DNA of 64,000 nucleotides, taken from Mesorhizobium amorphae CCNWGS0123 (GTDB lineage Bacteria; Pseudomonadota; Alphaproteobacteria; Rhizobiales; Rhizobiaceae). Position 1 is the stretch's first letter. Each line of letters begins with the position of its first letter. The stretch lies in NCBI RefSeq assembly GCF_001686985.1, contig NZ_CP015318.1, forward strand, positions 6,198,001-6,262,000, given 5' to 3'. The notes under the pieces are model-generated. The model was given only the letters and a program-made list of their open reading frames with translations, made no database searches and was not told the origin of the DNA. Positions 1 through 8,417 of the stretch are shown here, piece after piece. Made by a program: the position numbers and the translations under genes.

Positions 1-670
1 CGGCAATTTCGGCGCTCTTCTTGGTGTACATCTCGTCACGTTTGGCGACGCCGAGAGCCTCGGTGACCATGTCCTGGAACAGCAACTGGATCTGCCAGCC
101 GTTTCCGTCGCCGCCGATGGCGAAGGGAATGAGACCCGCCTCCTTGATCTTCGGCGCGGCCGCAATGAAATCGGCCAGGCTCTTCGGCTCCGGCACGCCC
201 GCTTTCTCGAAGACCGGCTTGGAGTACCAGGCCCAGTAATTCGAATGGATGTTGACCGGAACGCACCACCAGTGACCGTCGACGAGGCAGGCGCTGCCGA
301 TCGCCTTCGGGCGAATGACCTCATCCCACTTGCCGGCGGTCGCGACGTCCGTGAGGTCGAGCAGCTTGCCGCCCGAAATCAGTTCCTCGTACTGCCGGCC
401 GGGATTGAACTGAGCCGCACCGGGCGGATCGCCGCCGAGCACGCGCTGCATGACGGTCGAGCGGGCGGTTTCGCCGAGTGCGACGGCGCTGTCCACCCAC
501 TTGTCGCCGTGGCCGTCATTGTCAAAGGCCTTTGCAAACTGCGAGACCGCCGCCGACTCGCCCTTCGACGTCCACCAGTGAATCACTTCCAGATCGGCCG
601 CGGCCGCCGGACCGGCGAACTGCAGCGCCGCCGTCGCCGCCAGCGCGGCAGTCAAGAGTTTATATCGCAT
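1..670 (-). CDS. Sugar ABC transporter substrate-binding protein (C-terminus cut by window edge)
   Basis: Periplasmic binding protein of the extracellular family 1 type, expected to deliver a sugar to an inner-membrane ABC permease. The first 223 codons are visible; the gene runs off the left edge. The ATG at 670 follows a good ribosome site (GGGAGG). A Sec signal peptide ends near AGPAAAADLE, and the mature start EVIHWWTSKGES resembles glucose/mannose-type binding proteins (GtsA-like). It is divergent from a LacI-type regulator, and an operator-like dyad lies 19 bp upstream of the start, so LacI control is likely. Family membership is clear; the sugar is inferred only by resemblance. Confidence 0.88.
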   Translation of the reverse strand, partial: MRYKLLTAALAATAALQFAGPAAAADLEVIHWWTSKGESAAVSQFAKAFDNDGHGDKWVDSAVALGETARSTVMQRVLGGDPPGAAQFNPGRQYEELISGGKLLDLTDVATAGKWDEVIRPKAIGSACLVDGHWWCVPVNIHSNYWAWYSKPVFEKAGVPEPKSLADFIAAAPKIKEAGLIPFAIGGDGNGWQIQLLFQDMVTEALGVAKRDEMYTKKSAEIA

Positions 671-1071
671 TTCGGTTCCTCCCAGAATCTGAAACGTTAC
701 AGATTTTCGATACGGCAATTGTGTGACGTGCGCAACCCCTCGCGCAAAAGCCATCCGGATATTTTTTCGAGCTGCGAACAAAATCCTTCCGCCAACACCA
801 CATTGTGCACCGCAGCACGCAAAGTTGCACCGCAAACCAAGGAAGGCTGGCAAAGAATTCGCCTGAAGGGCCTTCTCCGCTGAATTCCAATGGTTTTCTG
901 TGCCGGCAGCACAGCAGACCTAAGCTGGCCTGCCACGACCGCGCACGTGTCGCTCGTGACAATCTGTAACGTTTCAGTGTATTGAGGTTTCGCCAGGTGG
1001 AAGTCGCGCTATCGCGGCCCGGCGATTGCCGGTCTGCCCGGCAACTGCTATGCGCCTGACGGGCGGGTCGA
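671..1071. promoter_or_regulatory. Divergent control region with two inverted LacI-type operators
   Basis: Noncoding 401 bp between the binding-protein gene and the lacI-type gene. CTGAAACGTTACAGATT at 689-705 recurs as its exact reverse complement at 961-977. The core TGWAACGTTWCA with a central CG fits LacI-family operators. For the leftward gene a possible promoter is TTGCGC (730-735) and TATCGA (707-712), 17 bp apart, which places the first operator just downstream of the -10. The paired sites, 272 bp apart, could support repression by looping. The operators are seen directly; the promoter hexamers are tentative. Confidence 0.7.
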
Positions 1072-2115
1072 ATGGACAGAGATCAGACAGACAAGGACGA
1101 CGAGGCGTCGGCGCACGAGCGCCCGACGCTGAAGACGCTTGCCTTCATGACCGGGCTTGGCGTCACCACCGTGTCGCGGGCGCTCAAGGACGCACCCGAG
1201 ATCGGTGCCGAGACCAGGCGTCGCGTCCAGCTCGTCGCCAGGCAGATCGGCTACCGGCCGAACCGCGCCGGGGTGCGTCTCAGAACCGGCAAGACCAATG
1301 TCATCAGCCTCGTGCTCAACACCGAGCGCGAGATCATGAGTTTTGTCTCGGATATCATCTACGGCGTCTCGGAAGTCATCGCCGACACGCCCTACCACCT
1401 GATTGTCACGCCCTACTCGCGCTCACAGGATCCGCTGGATCCGATCCGCTATCTGGTGGAGACCGGCTCCGCCGACGGCGTCATCATTTCGCGCACGCAG
1501 CCCAACGATCCGAGGGCCCGCTACATGCTGGAGCGCGGCATCCCCTTTGCCACGCATGGCCGCACCGACATGGGGCTGATCCACCCCTACCACGACTTCG
1601 ACAATTACGCCTTCGCGGCCGAGGCGGTGCGTCATCTGGCCGGCATCGGCCGCCGCAGGCTCGCTCTTCTGACGCCGCCCGTCGGCCTGACCTATCACGG
1701 CCACACGGTGAACGGTTTTGCCGATGCACTGAGCGAGGTCGGCGCCAGCGAGGTGCCGTTCAACACCGTTTCGATCGATCATTCGATCGAGCAGATCAGG
1801 ATGCGCACCGCGCAGCTGATGCGCCGCGACGACAGGCCGGACGGCTTCGTCAGCAGCGCCGCGGCCGCGACACTGGCCGTCGTCGCCGGCATCGAGGACG
1901 CCGGCCTGAAACTAGGTCGCGACGTCGATGTCGTGTCGAAACAGTCGTCGGACCTGCTGCATCTGTTCCGGCGCGAATTGCTGGTCGTCAACGAGAACTT
2001 CCGCTTGGCCGGCTCCGAGCTTGCCCGCTCGGTGCTCGGCTTGATCGGCGGCGCCGCCCCCGGTTCCTTGCAGAGCATGAGCCTGCCTGGTGAGGTTGTG
2101 GCCTATCGTGGTTGA
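1072..2115 (+). CDS. LacI-family transcriptional regulator
   Basis: A 347-residue DNA-binding repressor. The N-terminal helix-turn-helix (LKTLAFMTGLGVTTVSRAL, about residues 23-41) and hinge (IGYRPNRAGVRLRTGKTN) are typical of LacI/GalR proteins. A periplasmic-binding-protein-like effector domain fills the rest. The HTH starts about 22 residues in, after an acidic, charged N-terminal tail. It is divergent from the sugar-binding protein at 670 and probably controls it through the two dyads at 689-705 and 961-977. The effector cannot be read from sequence. Confidence 0.92.
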   Translation: MDRDQTDKDDEASAHERPTLKTLAFMTGLGVTTVSRALKDAPEIGAETRRRVQLVARQIGYRPNRAGVRLRTGKTNVISLVLNTEREIMSFVSDIIYGVSEVIADTPYHLIVTPYSRSQDPLDPIRYLVETGSADGVIISRTQPNDPRARYMLERGIPFATHGRTDMGLIHPYHDFDNYAFAAEAVRHLAGIGRRRLALLTPPVGLTYHGHTVNGFADALSEVGASEVPFNTVSIDHSIEQIRMRTAQLMRRDDRPDGFVSSAAAATLAVVAGIEDAGLKLGRDVDVVSKQSSDLLHLFRRELLVVNENFRLAGSELARSVLGLIGGAAPGSLQSMSLPGEVVAYRG

Positions 2116-2126
2116 GCGACCTGAGA

Positions 2127-2242
2127 GTCAGGTCAGGCCGAGTCGAAAATGGTGGCTTCCGAGAACCGGAGCGGAGCGTACTTAAGGTACGTGAGCACCG
2201 GAAGCGCAGGAAGCCGCCATTTGCAGGCCGGCCTCACCTGAC
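2127..2242. repeat. Long imperfect palindromic intergenic repeat, possible bidirectional terminator
   Basis: A 116-bp element fills the gap between two convergent genes. Outer arms 2127-2140 and 2229-2242 pair with one mismatch. Middle arms 2148-2160 and 2209-2221 pair at 12 of 13 positions with one G-T. An inner CGTAC/GTACG hairpin lies at 2177-2191. The nested structure resembles mosaic intergenic repeats of rhizobia. A strong hairpin at two converging 3' ends could stop transcription from both sides. No T-run is present. Confidence 0.65.
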
Positions 2243-2243
2243 T

Positions 2244-3671
2244 TTAGCCGGCAGCGCCGCTGCCCCACGGGCCATGGAAGGCGCCCTGCTCGCCGATGCG
2301 CTCGAAGCCATGCGCGCCGAAGAAGTCGCGCTGCGCCTGGATCAGGTTCGAGGTGCCGCGGCCTTGGCGGTAGCTGTCGAAATAGGCGAGCGCCGAAGAC
2401 AGCGCCGGCACTGGCGCGCCAGCCTCGGATGCTCGCGCAACAATGCGCCTGAGCGACGGATGCGCCTCCTGCATCATGGCGATGAAGGCCGGCGCCATCA
2501 AAAGGTTGGTGGAAGCGCCGCCGGAGCCGAAAGCCTCCGCCATCGTATCCAGCATTTGCGAGCGGATGATGCAGCCGGCCCGCCAGATCTTGGCGATGGT
2601 CGGCATCGGCAGGTTCCAGTTGAACTCTTTCGAGGCGCCGCTCATCACCGCGAAGCCTTGCGCATAGGCGGCGATCTTTCCGGCGAACAGCGCCAGTTCA
2701 AGGTCCTTGAGAAGCGCGGCCTTGTCGCCGGAAATCTTCGTCACGCCGGCATTGCCATAGGCTTTTTCCGCCGCCTGCCGCTCGTCCTTGATCGACGACA
2801 GCACGCGCGCCGCCACCGCAGCCTCGATTGCGGTGGCCGGAATGCCGAGTTGCTGCGCTTCGATCACCGACCATTTGCCGGTGCCCTTCTGGCCGGCGCG
2901 GTCGAGGATGATGTCGACCACCGGCTTGCCGGTCTTCGGATCGTTGGCGGCCAGCACCTTGGCGGTGATTTCGATCAAATAGGAGTTGAGCCGGCCCTTG
3001 TTCCAGTCGGCGAAGACAGTGCCGATCTCCTTCGGCCCCATGCCGAGGCCGTCGCGCAATATGCCGTAGATCTCGGCGATCATCTGCATGTCGGCATACT
3101 CGATGCCATTGTGGATGGTCTTGACGAAATGGCCGGCGCCGTCGGTGCCGAGCCAGGCGGCACAGGGTTCGTCCTTGAACTTGGCGGAAATTGCGACCAG
3201 CACCTTTTTGACGCGCTTCCAGCTCTCCTCGGTGCCGCCGACCATGATCGATGGCCCGTGCCGTGCGCCCTCCTCGCCACCGGACACACCCATGCCGATG
3301 AAGGTGAGGCCGGAGCCGTTGAGCTCGGAGAAGCGCCGCATCGTGTCGCGGAAATTGGCGTTGCCGGCATCGATGACGATGTCGTTGTCGGACAGCACGC
3401 CGCGCAGTGCCGCGATCTGTTCGTCGACCGGCTTGCCGGCCAGCACCATGATGATGATCGGCCGCGGCGGCCGGATCGCGGCGGCCAGCTCCTCCAGACT
3501 GTAACAGGGCACCACCATGTCCTTCAGCGCGCCGGCACTCTCGACAAAGGCGTCGGTGCGCGCCGCGGTGCGGTTGTAGACCGCGATGCGGTGCCCATGC
3601 TCGGCGATGTTGAGCGCCAGGTTGGAGCCCATCGTGCCAAGGCCGATCAGGCCGATTTCGGCTTTTTCCAT
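2244..3671 (-). CDS. gnd: 6-phosphogluconate dehydrogenase, decarboxylating
   Basis: Oxidises 6-phosphogluconate to ribulose 5-phosphate and CO2 with NADP+, in the oxidative pentose phosphate pathway (cytoplasm). The 475-residue length is standard for the long form. The N-terminal Rossmann motif GLIGLGTMGSNLAL is followed by NRTAARTD at the cofactor phosphate region. The catalytic segment GAGHFVKTIHNGIEY carries the family Lys and Glu. The C-terminal end is ordinary. It is transcribed alone, convergent with lacI; a long hairpin repeat separates the two 3' ends. Confidence 0.97.
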   Translation of the reverse strand: MEKAEIGLIGLGTMGSNLALNIAEHGHRIAVYNRTAARTDAFVESAGALKDMVVPCYSLEELAAAIRPPRPIIIMVLAGKPVDEQIAALRGVLSDNDIVIDAGNANFRDTMRRFSELNGSGLTFIGMGVSGGEEGARHGPSIMVGGTEESWKRVKKVLVAISAKFKDEPCAAWLGTDGAGHFVKTIHNGIEYADMQMIAEIYGILRDGLGMGPKEIGTVFADWNKGRLNSYLIEITAKVLAANDPKTGKPVVDIILDRAGQKGTGKWSVIEAQQLGIPATAIEAAVAARVLSSIKDERQAAEKAYGNAGVTKISGDKAALLKDLELALFAGKIAAYAQGFAVMSGASKEFNWNLPMPTIAKIWRAGCIIRSQMLDTMAEAFGSGGASTNLLMAPAFIAMMQEAHPSLRRIVARASEAGAPVPALSSALAYFDSYRQGRGTSNLIQAQRDFFGAHGFERIGEQGAFHGPWGSGAAG

Positions 3672-3799
3672 CGTTTCTTCCCTGCTTTCGGATCTTTTGT
3701 TGAGGCCGCGATTTTGGGGGGATGCCCCTATTCCCGTGATGAATGACGGGCCTTCGCGGCGGCGTCAACCGCCTCGCCGAATTGTGTCCACCAGACCGC

Positions 3800-5413
3800 T
3801 TAGTCCGCTCTGATATCGATCAGCGCTTCGATCTTCACCATCTCGAAGTCCGAAACGAGGATGTCGAGCCGCGCTGTCCATCGACCGGGGACGGGAATGA
3901 CGAGATCATCGACACGCCAGCTGCCGTCGCCCGGCTTGGTCGCCGGCCGCTTGATCGGTTCGATGCCGGAATCGGGCTTCGACAGCACCAGCGTCACCTG
4001 CTTGGCGTCGAGCGGGCCGAAATCGCCGGTCATGATCACCATCGAGGCGATGACCGGCCCGGCATGGCCGGGCGTGATGCTAAGGTCTGCCATCGCGTTC
4101 AGCGTGTGGATATGCACCGACGCCGGCTGCGCGGCGGCGATCGCCAGCGCGCGCGGCGGCGGCGTGAAACGCCAGCCGGCGGCGACGGCGAAGATGGCGA
4201 GCACGATCAGCACTTCGGCGCCGATCGAGCGGACCAGCCGTCGCTGCACCTCGGTCGCGCCGGCTTCGGCGGGCGCGGTGAGCGTCCAGCGGTTGACGGT
4301 GGCGAGCGTGAACAGAAAGAGCAGCAACACCAGCTTGACCAGCAAAAGCCGGCCATAGCCGGTGTTGACCAGCGCCGCGGGCGTCTGCACCTGGATGACG
4401 GCAAGTACGATGCCGGCGGCGGCGAGCACGGCAACGACCGGCAGGATCGCGCGGGAAAATCGCCGCAGGAACGGCCCGGCCTCTCCCGATTGCCGCCGCA
4501 CCGCAAGGCCGAGCGGCGCCAGCGCGCCGGCCCAGAAGGCGATGCCAACGCCGTGCAGGAACACCATCGGCCGCGTCAGCCATTGCGGTTCGGCGGCACT
4601 GGCATGGCCGCTGGCGGCGAGCGCGGCACCGACGCCGGCCAGCCCGGCAAGAGCGAACGGTTTTGCGCCGATGCGCGGCCCGGCCAGCGACAGCAGGGCG
4701 AGCCCCAGCGCCATCAGGCCGATCAGCACCGTCCAGCCGAAGCTGGTGCCGAATGCCGTGCGCCAGACCACCGGCTGCGCCAGCCCGGCGAGCGGCGCGC
4801 CGAGCGCGTCCAGCCCCTGCAAGCCGAGCGAAACCGGCGCGGCGACCAGGCCGGCGAGGAGCGCGGCGATGACGAAGCGCCGGCCGCACCGCTCGCTCTC
4901 GGCCAGCCAGGCAAGCGCGAAGGCACCACCGACGCCGAGAAACAGGCCAATGGAGAGAAAAACCTTGCCCAGCCAGATCGCCGAGCGCAAATCCCAGTCG
5001 ACCGGCTCGGCCGCCACTGGCGGAGTGCTCGGCGCGCCGATGGAAAATAGCACCGAACCGCCGACCGGATGGCCGTCGGTGGAAATCACCCGCCAACTCA
5101 GCACATGCGTGCCGGACTTCAGCTTCTGTGGATTGTCGATGGTGACGGTCTGGTCACTGAGGCGAAAGGAGGTCAGCGCGACCGAAGTGCCGTCGGGCCG
5201 CACAAGGGTGAGCACGAGCGGCGACACCGGCTCGCTGAAGGTCAGCGAAAATTGCCCCGGGCCTTGCGCCAGCACCGCGCCGTCAACCGGATCCGTTTTG
5301 ATCAGCGCCGCATGCGCGAACGCACGGCCCGGCAGGCCGAGAACCGCGAGCAGCGCGAAGACGGCCAGAAGCCCAATGACAAGCCGGCCGGCACGCTTGT
5401 CGGATATGCACAT
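3800..5413 (-). CDS. CopC-CopD fusion, copper resistance/uptake membrane protein
   Basis: A fusion of a periplasmic copper-binding CopC domain to a CopD membrane domain, about 537 residues. After the signal peptide (VLGLPGRAFA) the mature protein would begin HAALIKTDPVDG, giving the N-terminal His that binds Cu(II) in CopC. The CopC end motif SWRVISTDGHPVGGSV is present. About eight hydrophobic segments follow. The start at 5413 has a ribosome site (GGCAGGACG); an in-frame ATG at 5440 is possible but lacks one. It is last in a likely operon with the YcnI, PCu(A)C and DUF2946 genes, which points to copper delivery or import. Confidence 0.88.
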   Translation of the reverse strand: MCISDKRAGRLVIGLLAVFALLAVLGLPGRAFAHAALIKTDPVDGAVLAQGPGQFSLTFSEPVSPLVLTLVRPDGTSVALTSFRLSDQTVTIDNPQKLKSGTHVLSWRVISTDGHPVGGSVLFSIGAPSTPPVAAEPVDWDLRSAIWLGKVFLSIGLFLGVGGAFALAWLAESERCGRRFVIAALLAGLVAAPVSLGLQGLDALGAPLAGLAQPVVWRTAFGTSFGWTVLIGLMALGLALLSLAGPRIGAKPFALAGLAGVGAALAASGHASAAEPQWLTRPMVFLHGVGIAFWAGALAPLGLAVRRQSGEAGPFLRRFSRAILPVVAVLAAAGIVLAVIQVQTPAALVNTGYGRLLLVKLVLLLFLFTLATVNRWTLTAPAEAGATEVQRRLVRSIGAEVLIVLAIFAVAAGWRFTPPPRALAIAAAQPASVHIHTLNAMADLSITPGHAGPVIASMVIMTGDFGPLDAKQVTLVLSKPDSGIEPIKRPATKPGDGSWRVDDLVIPVPGRWTARLDILVSDFEMVKIEALIDIRAD

Positions 5414-5493
5414 CGTCCTGCCGAAGTATGCCGCGTTCATGTAACCGCCAGGAAGACGGCGGCGCGCTCTTTCGAACGCGCCGCCCGAACAGA

Positions 5494-6009
5494 TCATTTT
5501 TTCGGCAGCAGCTTGAGGCCGGGCGCCGGGTTTTCCAGCGCGTCCTCGTCCTGCCCGGCCGCCGGAATCTCGATCCAGCGTTCGGCAGCCCCCTCGCACT
5601 CCTGCACCACCGGGAAATACAGCGTCTCGCCGGCCGGCAGGTCCGCCGCCAGCGTGCCGCGGAAGACGAACTCGTCGTAGAACTCGTCCGGCAAGCTGCC
5701 GCCACTCCAGTCGACTTCCTTGACGCCTGACGTCACCGCCTCGCCATAGAGCTGGTAGGATTTTTCGTACCTGCCTTTCTTGGTCTGCAGCGTCCAGCCA
5801 GGCTTGGGCATCGGCTTGACCGAAATCGCCCCTTCCGGGATCTGCACCCGCACGGCGGTCGTCGCCTTGCCCTCGCAGCCATGCGGGACGCGCAGGACTG
5901 CCTTGTAGGTCGAACCGACGGGCGCTTCCTGGGTTTCAAGCGTGATGTGGGCGAAGGCAGCACTTGTCCCGATGAAAAACGCCCCGGCGGACAAAAGATA
6001 TTTGTTCAT
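5494..6009 (-). CDS. YcnI-like DUF1775 secreted protein
   Basis: A secreted 171-residue protein of the YcnI/DUF1775 family, a cupredoxin-like fold linked to copper handling. The signal peptide (LLSAGAFFIGTSAAFA) ends directly before HITLETQEAPVG, so the mature protein starts with His, the copper ligand known in YcnI homologues. A family-typical VPHGCEG segment follows. The start at 6009 was preferred over 6030 because the signal peptide begins there and AGAGAG lies upstream. It sits between the PCu(A)C and CopC-CopD genes, a common grouping. Confidence 0.88.
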   Translation of the reverse strand: MNKYLLSAGAFFIGTSAAFAHITLETQEAPVGSTYKAVLRVPHGCEGKATTAVRVQIPEGAISVKPMPKPGWTLQTKKGRYEKSYQLYGEAVTSGVKEVDWSGGSLPDEFYDEFVFRGTLAADLPAGETLYFPVVQECEGAAERWIEIPAAGQDEDALENPAPGLKLLPKK

Positions 6010-6051
6010 GATGGTCTCTCTGATTCTCAAAATTTGCGGAAACTGGTCGGC

Positions 6052-6600
6052 TCAATTGGCGTGATCGTCCATGCCACCCGTTTCGCCCATGCCTTCGACG
6101 GCGAACTCGACGGTGACGCTGCCGGCCTTCTCGAAGGTCAGCGTGGCGGAGAACTTCTCGCCTTGCTTGGGCTGGCGCTTCAGGCCCATGAACATCAGAT
6201 GATAGGCGCCGGGCTTCAGCGCGACCTTGCCGCCGGCAGGGATTTCGAGGCCGGCGCTGACCGGCCGCATGGTCATGACGCCGTCCTTGACGCCCATCTC
6301 ATGCAGTTCGGCCTTGTCCGACACATCGGAAACAATCGACAACAGCCGGTCCGGCGCGCTGCCTTTGTTGGTGACGGTGAAATAGCCGCCCGCCACCTCG
6401 GCGCCGGCAGGCGTTGCCCGCGACCAGGGATGTTCGATCTCGAGATCACCGACCTTGAATTCATGCGCGAAGGCCGACTGGGCGCCGACGAACAGCAAGG
6501 CGAGAGCGAAGACAAGGATACCGAGGCGTTGCTCGGGCAGGAGGGTGTTTCTATGGCCGGGCGCCCGCGCAAGCGAGGCGGCACGGAAAAACTGAGACAT
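6052..6600 (-). CDS. PCu(A)C-type periplasmic copper chaperone
   Basis: A periplasmic copper(I) chaperone of the PCu(A)C/DUF461 family (182 residues), which in relatives delivers copper to cytochrome oxidase. The family H-x-M ligand pattern is seen as ELHEMGVKDGVMTMRP and AYHLMFMGLK. A hydrophobic signal segment (LGILVFALALLFVGAQSAFA) precedes the mature HEFKVGDLEIEHPW. The C-terminal tail GMGETGGMDDHAN adds Met and His residues. The ATG at 6600 has GGAG upstream. It lies in a four-gene copper group. Confidence 0.9.
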   Translation of the reverse strand: MSQFFRAASLARAPGHRNTLLPEQRLGILVFALALLFVGAQSAFAHEFKVGDLEIEHPWSRATPAGAEVAGGYFTVTNKGSAPDRLLSIVSDVSDKAELHEMGVKDGVMTMRPVSAGLEIPAGGKVALKPGAYHLMFMGLKRQPKQGEKFSATLTFEKAGSVTVEFAVEGMGETGGMDDHAN

Positions 6601-6698
6601 GATGGCTCCATGGATACGATATCGCGCCGTTGGCCGGTCGCGATCAGTTCAGCGTTGGATGAGTGCTCCCGCGAAAGGTTCCGCGAGGCCGCGCTGGC

Positions 6699-7073
6699 TC
6701 AGGACGCCGGTGGCGCACGCGGATTCGATGGAGAGCGATCACGGGCGAAATCGAGATGCCTGAAGGCCGGCAGCACGAAGGCGACGGCCTCGAAGGAGAG
6801 ACTTGTGGCCAATGCGCCGGCATCGGGCGGCGGCGCATGAGCCGCGGAAGCCATGCTGCAGCCGAGCATGCAGCAGGCCGGCATATGCTGCGGATCGCCG
6901 CCGGAAGGCTGGGCAGCACCCTCATGGGTACAGATGACGTTGCCGAAGGCGTCGAGCAGCGCAGCATCCTGCGCCGTGGCGAAAGCGAACGCGCCTAGCG
7001 TCGTCTGGATGAGCAGCAGATAGGCCGCTACAAGCGCGGCCGGCATGCTCCATCGTCTCCGCCGGATGTTCAA
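6699..7073 (-). CDS. DUF2946-like exported protein, Cys/His/Met-rich
   Basis: A 124-residue protein with one N-terminal hydrophobic segment (PAALVAAYLLLIQTTLGAFA) that acts as a signal or anchor. It has the family-like NVICTHEGA segment. A following stretch (HMPACCMLGCSMASAAH) is dense in Cys, Met and His, a likely soft-metal site. DUF2946 proteins often lie next to copper genes, and here it is first in the copper group. The function is unproven; copper sensing, binding or membrane delivery fits the context. Confidence 0.72.
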   Translation of the reverse strand: MNIRRRRWSMPAALVAAYLLLIQTTLGAFAFATAQDAALLDAFGNVICTHEGAAQPSGGDPQHMPACCMLGCSMASAAHAPPPDAGALATSLSFEAVAFVLPAFRHLDFARDRSPSNPRAPPAS

Positions 7074-7169
7074 GGACCCGCCTCTTTGATCAGCAACGGC
7101 AGATACCTAGCACGCGGCCGACCGGGCGAAAATCGTCAAATCATTGCTGCGGCAACGCGGCGCGACCAA

Positions 7170-7216
7170 TGCATGTCGCCCAAAACTGTGCAGGGGTTTT
7201 GGGACAACGACATGCA
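7170..7216. repeat. Short palindromic repeat, copy 1 of 2
   Basis: TGCATGTCG at the left pairs with CGACATGCA at the right. Inside, CCCAAAAC pairs with GTTTTGGG, with a small ACAA bulge. The same element, with a different loop, recurs at 24197-24245, which identifies it as a dispersed repeat. Here it lies upstream of the copper group and downstream of the GntR gene. Confidence 0.75.
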
Positions 7217-7240
7217 GAGAAGCGCGTCGCATCGATCCGG

Positions 7241-8158
7241 TCAGGCACGGCGCGCATCAGGCACGTTGCGGCTGCCGGCCTCGGGGATGGAGGTCAAGAG
7301 CGTGTTGCGCGCCGACTTCAGATGCTTGCGGCAGGCGGCATCGACCTTGCCGAGATCGCGCGATTTGAGCGCCGCGATATAGACCAGATGCTCGGCGACA
7401 GCGACTTCGTTGCGCTCGCGCTCCTGCGCCTTGTTCCACTGGTAGTGGTAGTGGAAGATCATGGCGATGACGTCATAGAAATCGACGATGAAGCGGTTGT
7501 GCGAGGCGCGGTGGATCAGCCGGTGGAAGCGCTCGTCCAGCTCGGAAAACTCGTTGAAGCGGGAGGCGATCTCGCGCGCCAGCAGACGATGCTCGTCCTC
7601 CAGCCGGTCGAGATCGGCCCAGACCGGGCTTTCTTCCGGCAAGGCGGCAAACGCTGCCGCCGAGCGCAGTTCGAACATCTCGCGGATTTCGGTCAGTTCG
7701 AGCGCGAAGGCTCGCGTAAAACCCTTCAGCACCCAGTGGCTGTTGCGCCGCTTCTCGATCAGGCCGAAGCGGGAAAAGCGGATCAGGAACTCGCGCACGC
7801 TGGTGGTGCCGACGCCGATCTCGCGCGCCAGCTCGAGCTCGTTGATCTGCATGCCGGCTTCCGCGCCGCCGGCGAGCAGCCTCCGCATGAAGGAGCGCTC
7901 GATGATCTCGGCCAGCGTGTCGGTTTCTTCCTCGGGAAAGAAATCGTCCGGCCGCGGCGTGCGCAGAACCGTCTTGCTGCGCTTGTTCCAGGCGATCAGC
8001 CCGGTCTCTTCCATGCGCGCCAGGATGCTGCGCACCGTCGTGCGGCTGACGCCGAGCAGCGTGCCGAGCTCCGGCTCCGATGGCAGGCTCTTCGTTTCAT
8101 CGAGCAGCCGCAAACAGCGGTTGTAGGCGTCCTTGTAGACGTTGTTGCTCTTCGACAT
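7241..8158 (-). CDS. GntR-family regulator with two winged-helix domains and an FCD domain
   Basis: A 305-residue regulator. One winged helix lies at about residues 25-60 (SLPSEPELGTLLGVSRTTV). A second helix-turn-helix-like segment lies at about 103-145 (INELELAREIGVGTTSVREF). An FCD all-alpha effector domain follows (FELRSAAAFAAL, then ELDERFHRLIH). Standard FadR/FCD proteins have one winged helix and about 230 residues. It is divergent from the UxaA-type gene and probably controls that gene and the sugar transporter through the shared motif at 8330-8349 and 11222-11241. The ligand is unknown; a sugar acid fits. Confidence 0.87.
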   Translation of the reverse strand: MSKSNNVYKDAYNRCLRLLDETKSLPSEPELGTLLGVSRTTVRSILARMEETGLIAWNKRSKTVLRTPRPDDFFPEEETDTLAEIIERSFMRRLLAGGAEAGMQINELELAREIGVGTTSVREFLIRFSRFGLIEKRRNSHWVLKGFTRAFALELTEIREMFELRSAAAFAALPEESPVWADLDRLEDEHRLLAREIASRFNEFSELDERFHRLIHRASHNRFIVDFYDVIAMIFHYHYQWNKAQERERNEVAVAEHLVYIAALKSRDLGKVDAACRKHLKSARNTLLTSIPEAGSRNVPDARRA

Positions 8159-8223
8159 CCCCTGCCCCGTTGCGCGCCGGCGCTTGTTGTGGCCGGCTTG
8201 AAGCGCGCTATGACAGATGTTCC

Positions 8224-8262
8224 TAGCGCATGCCCAGGAAAAGCGGAATCGCTTTCCGTGTC
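8224..8262. repeat. Short dyad, GGAAAAGCGGAATCGCTTTCC type
   Basis: GGAAAAGCG and CGCTTTCC form a short hairpin, preceded by GCGCATGCCCA. The pattern resembles a short intergenic repeat common in Rhizobiales genomes. Only this copy was noticed in the window, so calling it a repeat rests on memory of related genomes. Confidence 0.35.
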
Positions 8263-8310
8263 AGGCGCGGCTCCCTATCCTCCATGCATCCACCGGGCGC
8301 ACGACCTTTC

Positions 8311-8349
8311 GAAAAAACAATTGACGTAAAAATGTTTTTTCACGATAAA
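8311..8349 (+). promoter_or_regulatory. Promoter and operator of the UxaA-type gene
   Basis: TTGACG (8321-8326) and GATAAA (8344-8349) are 17 bp apart, a strong sigma-70 match. The inverted repeat GAAAAAACA (8311-8319) / TGTTTTTTC (8333-8341) brackets the -35 box, as expected for a repressor site. The segment AAATGTTTTTTnnnGATAAA recurs upstream of the ABC transporter at 11222-11241, at a similar distance from the start codon. The divergent GntR protein is the obvious candidate regulator. Confidence 0.7.
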
Positions 8350-8417
8350 AGACATTATCTGCAAACAGGCTGATGTCAATCCGCCAGCGCATCCCAGGAA
8401 CCCCCAGGAAACTGTCC

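Noticed and set aside
2112..3746. A 544-codon forward open frame opposite gnd
   Set aside because: It is a high-GC antisense shadow of gnd, starts inside the intergenic repeat and has no recognisable domain.
7170..7216. Possible CRISPR-like repeat
   Set aside because: Only two dispersed copies exist 17 kb apart, with no regular spacers and no cas genes.
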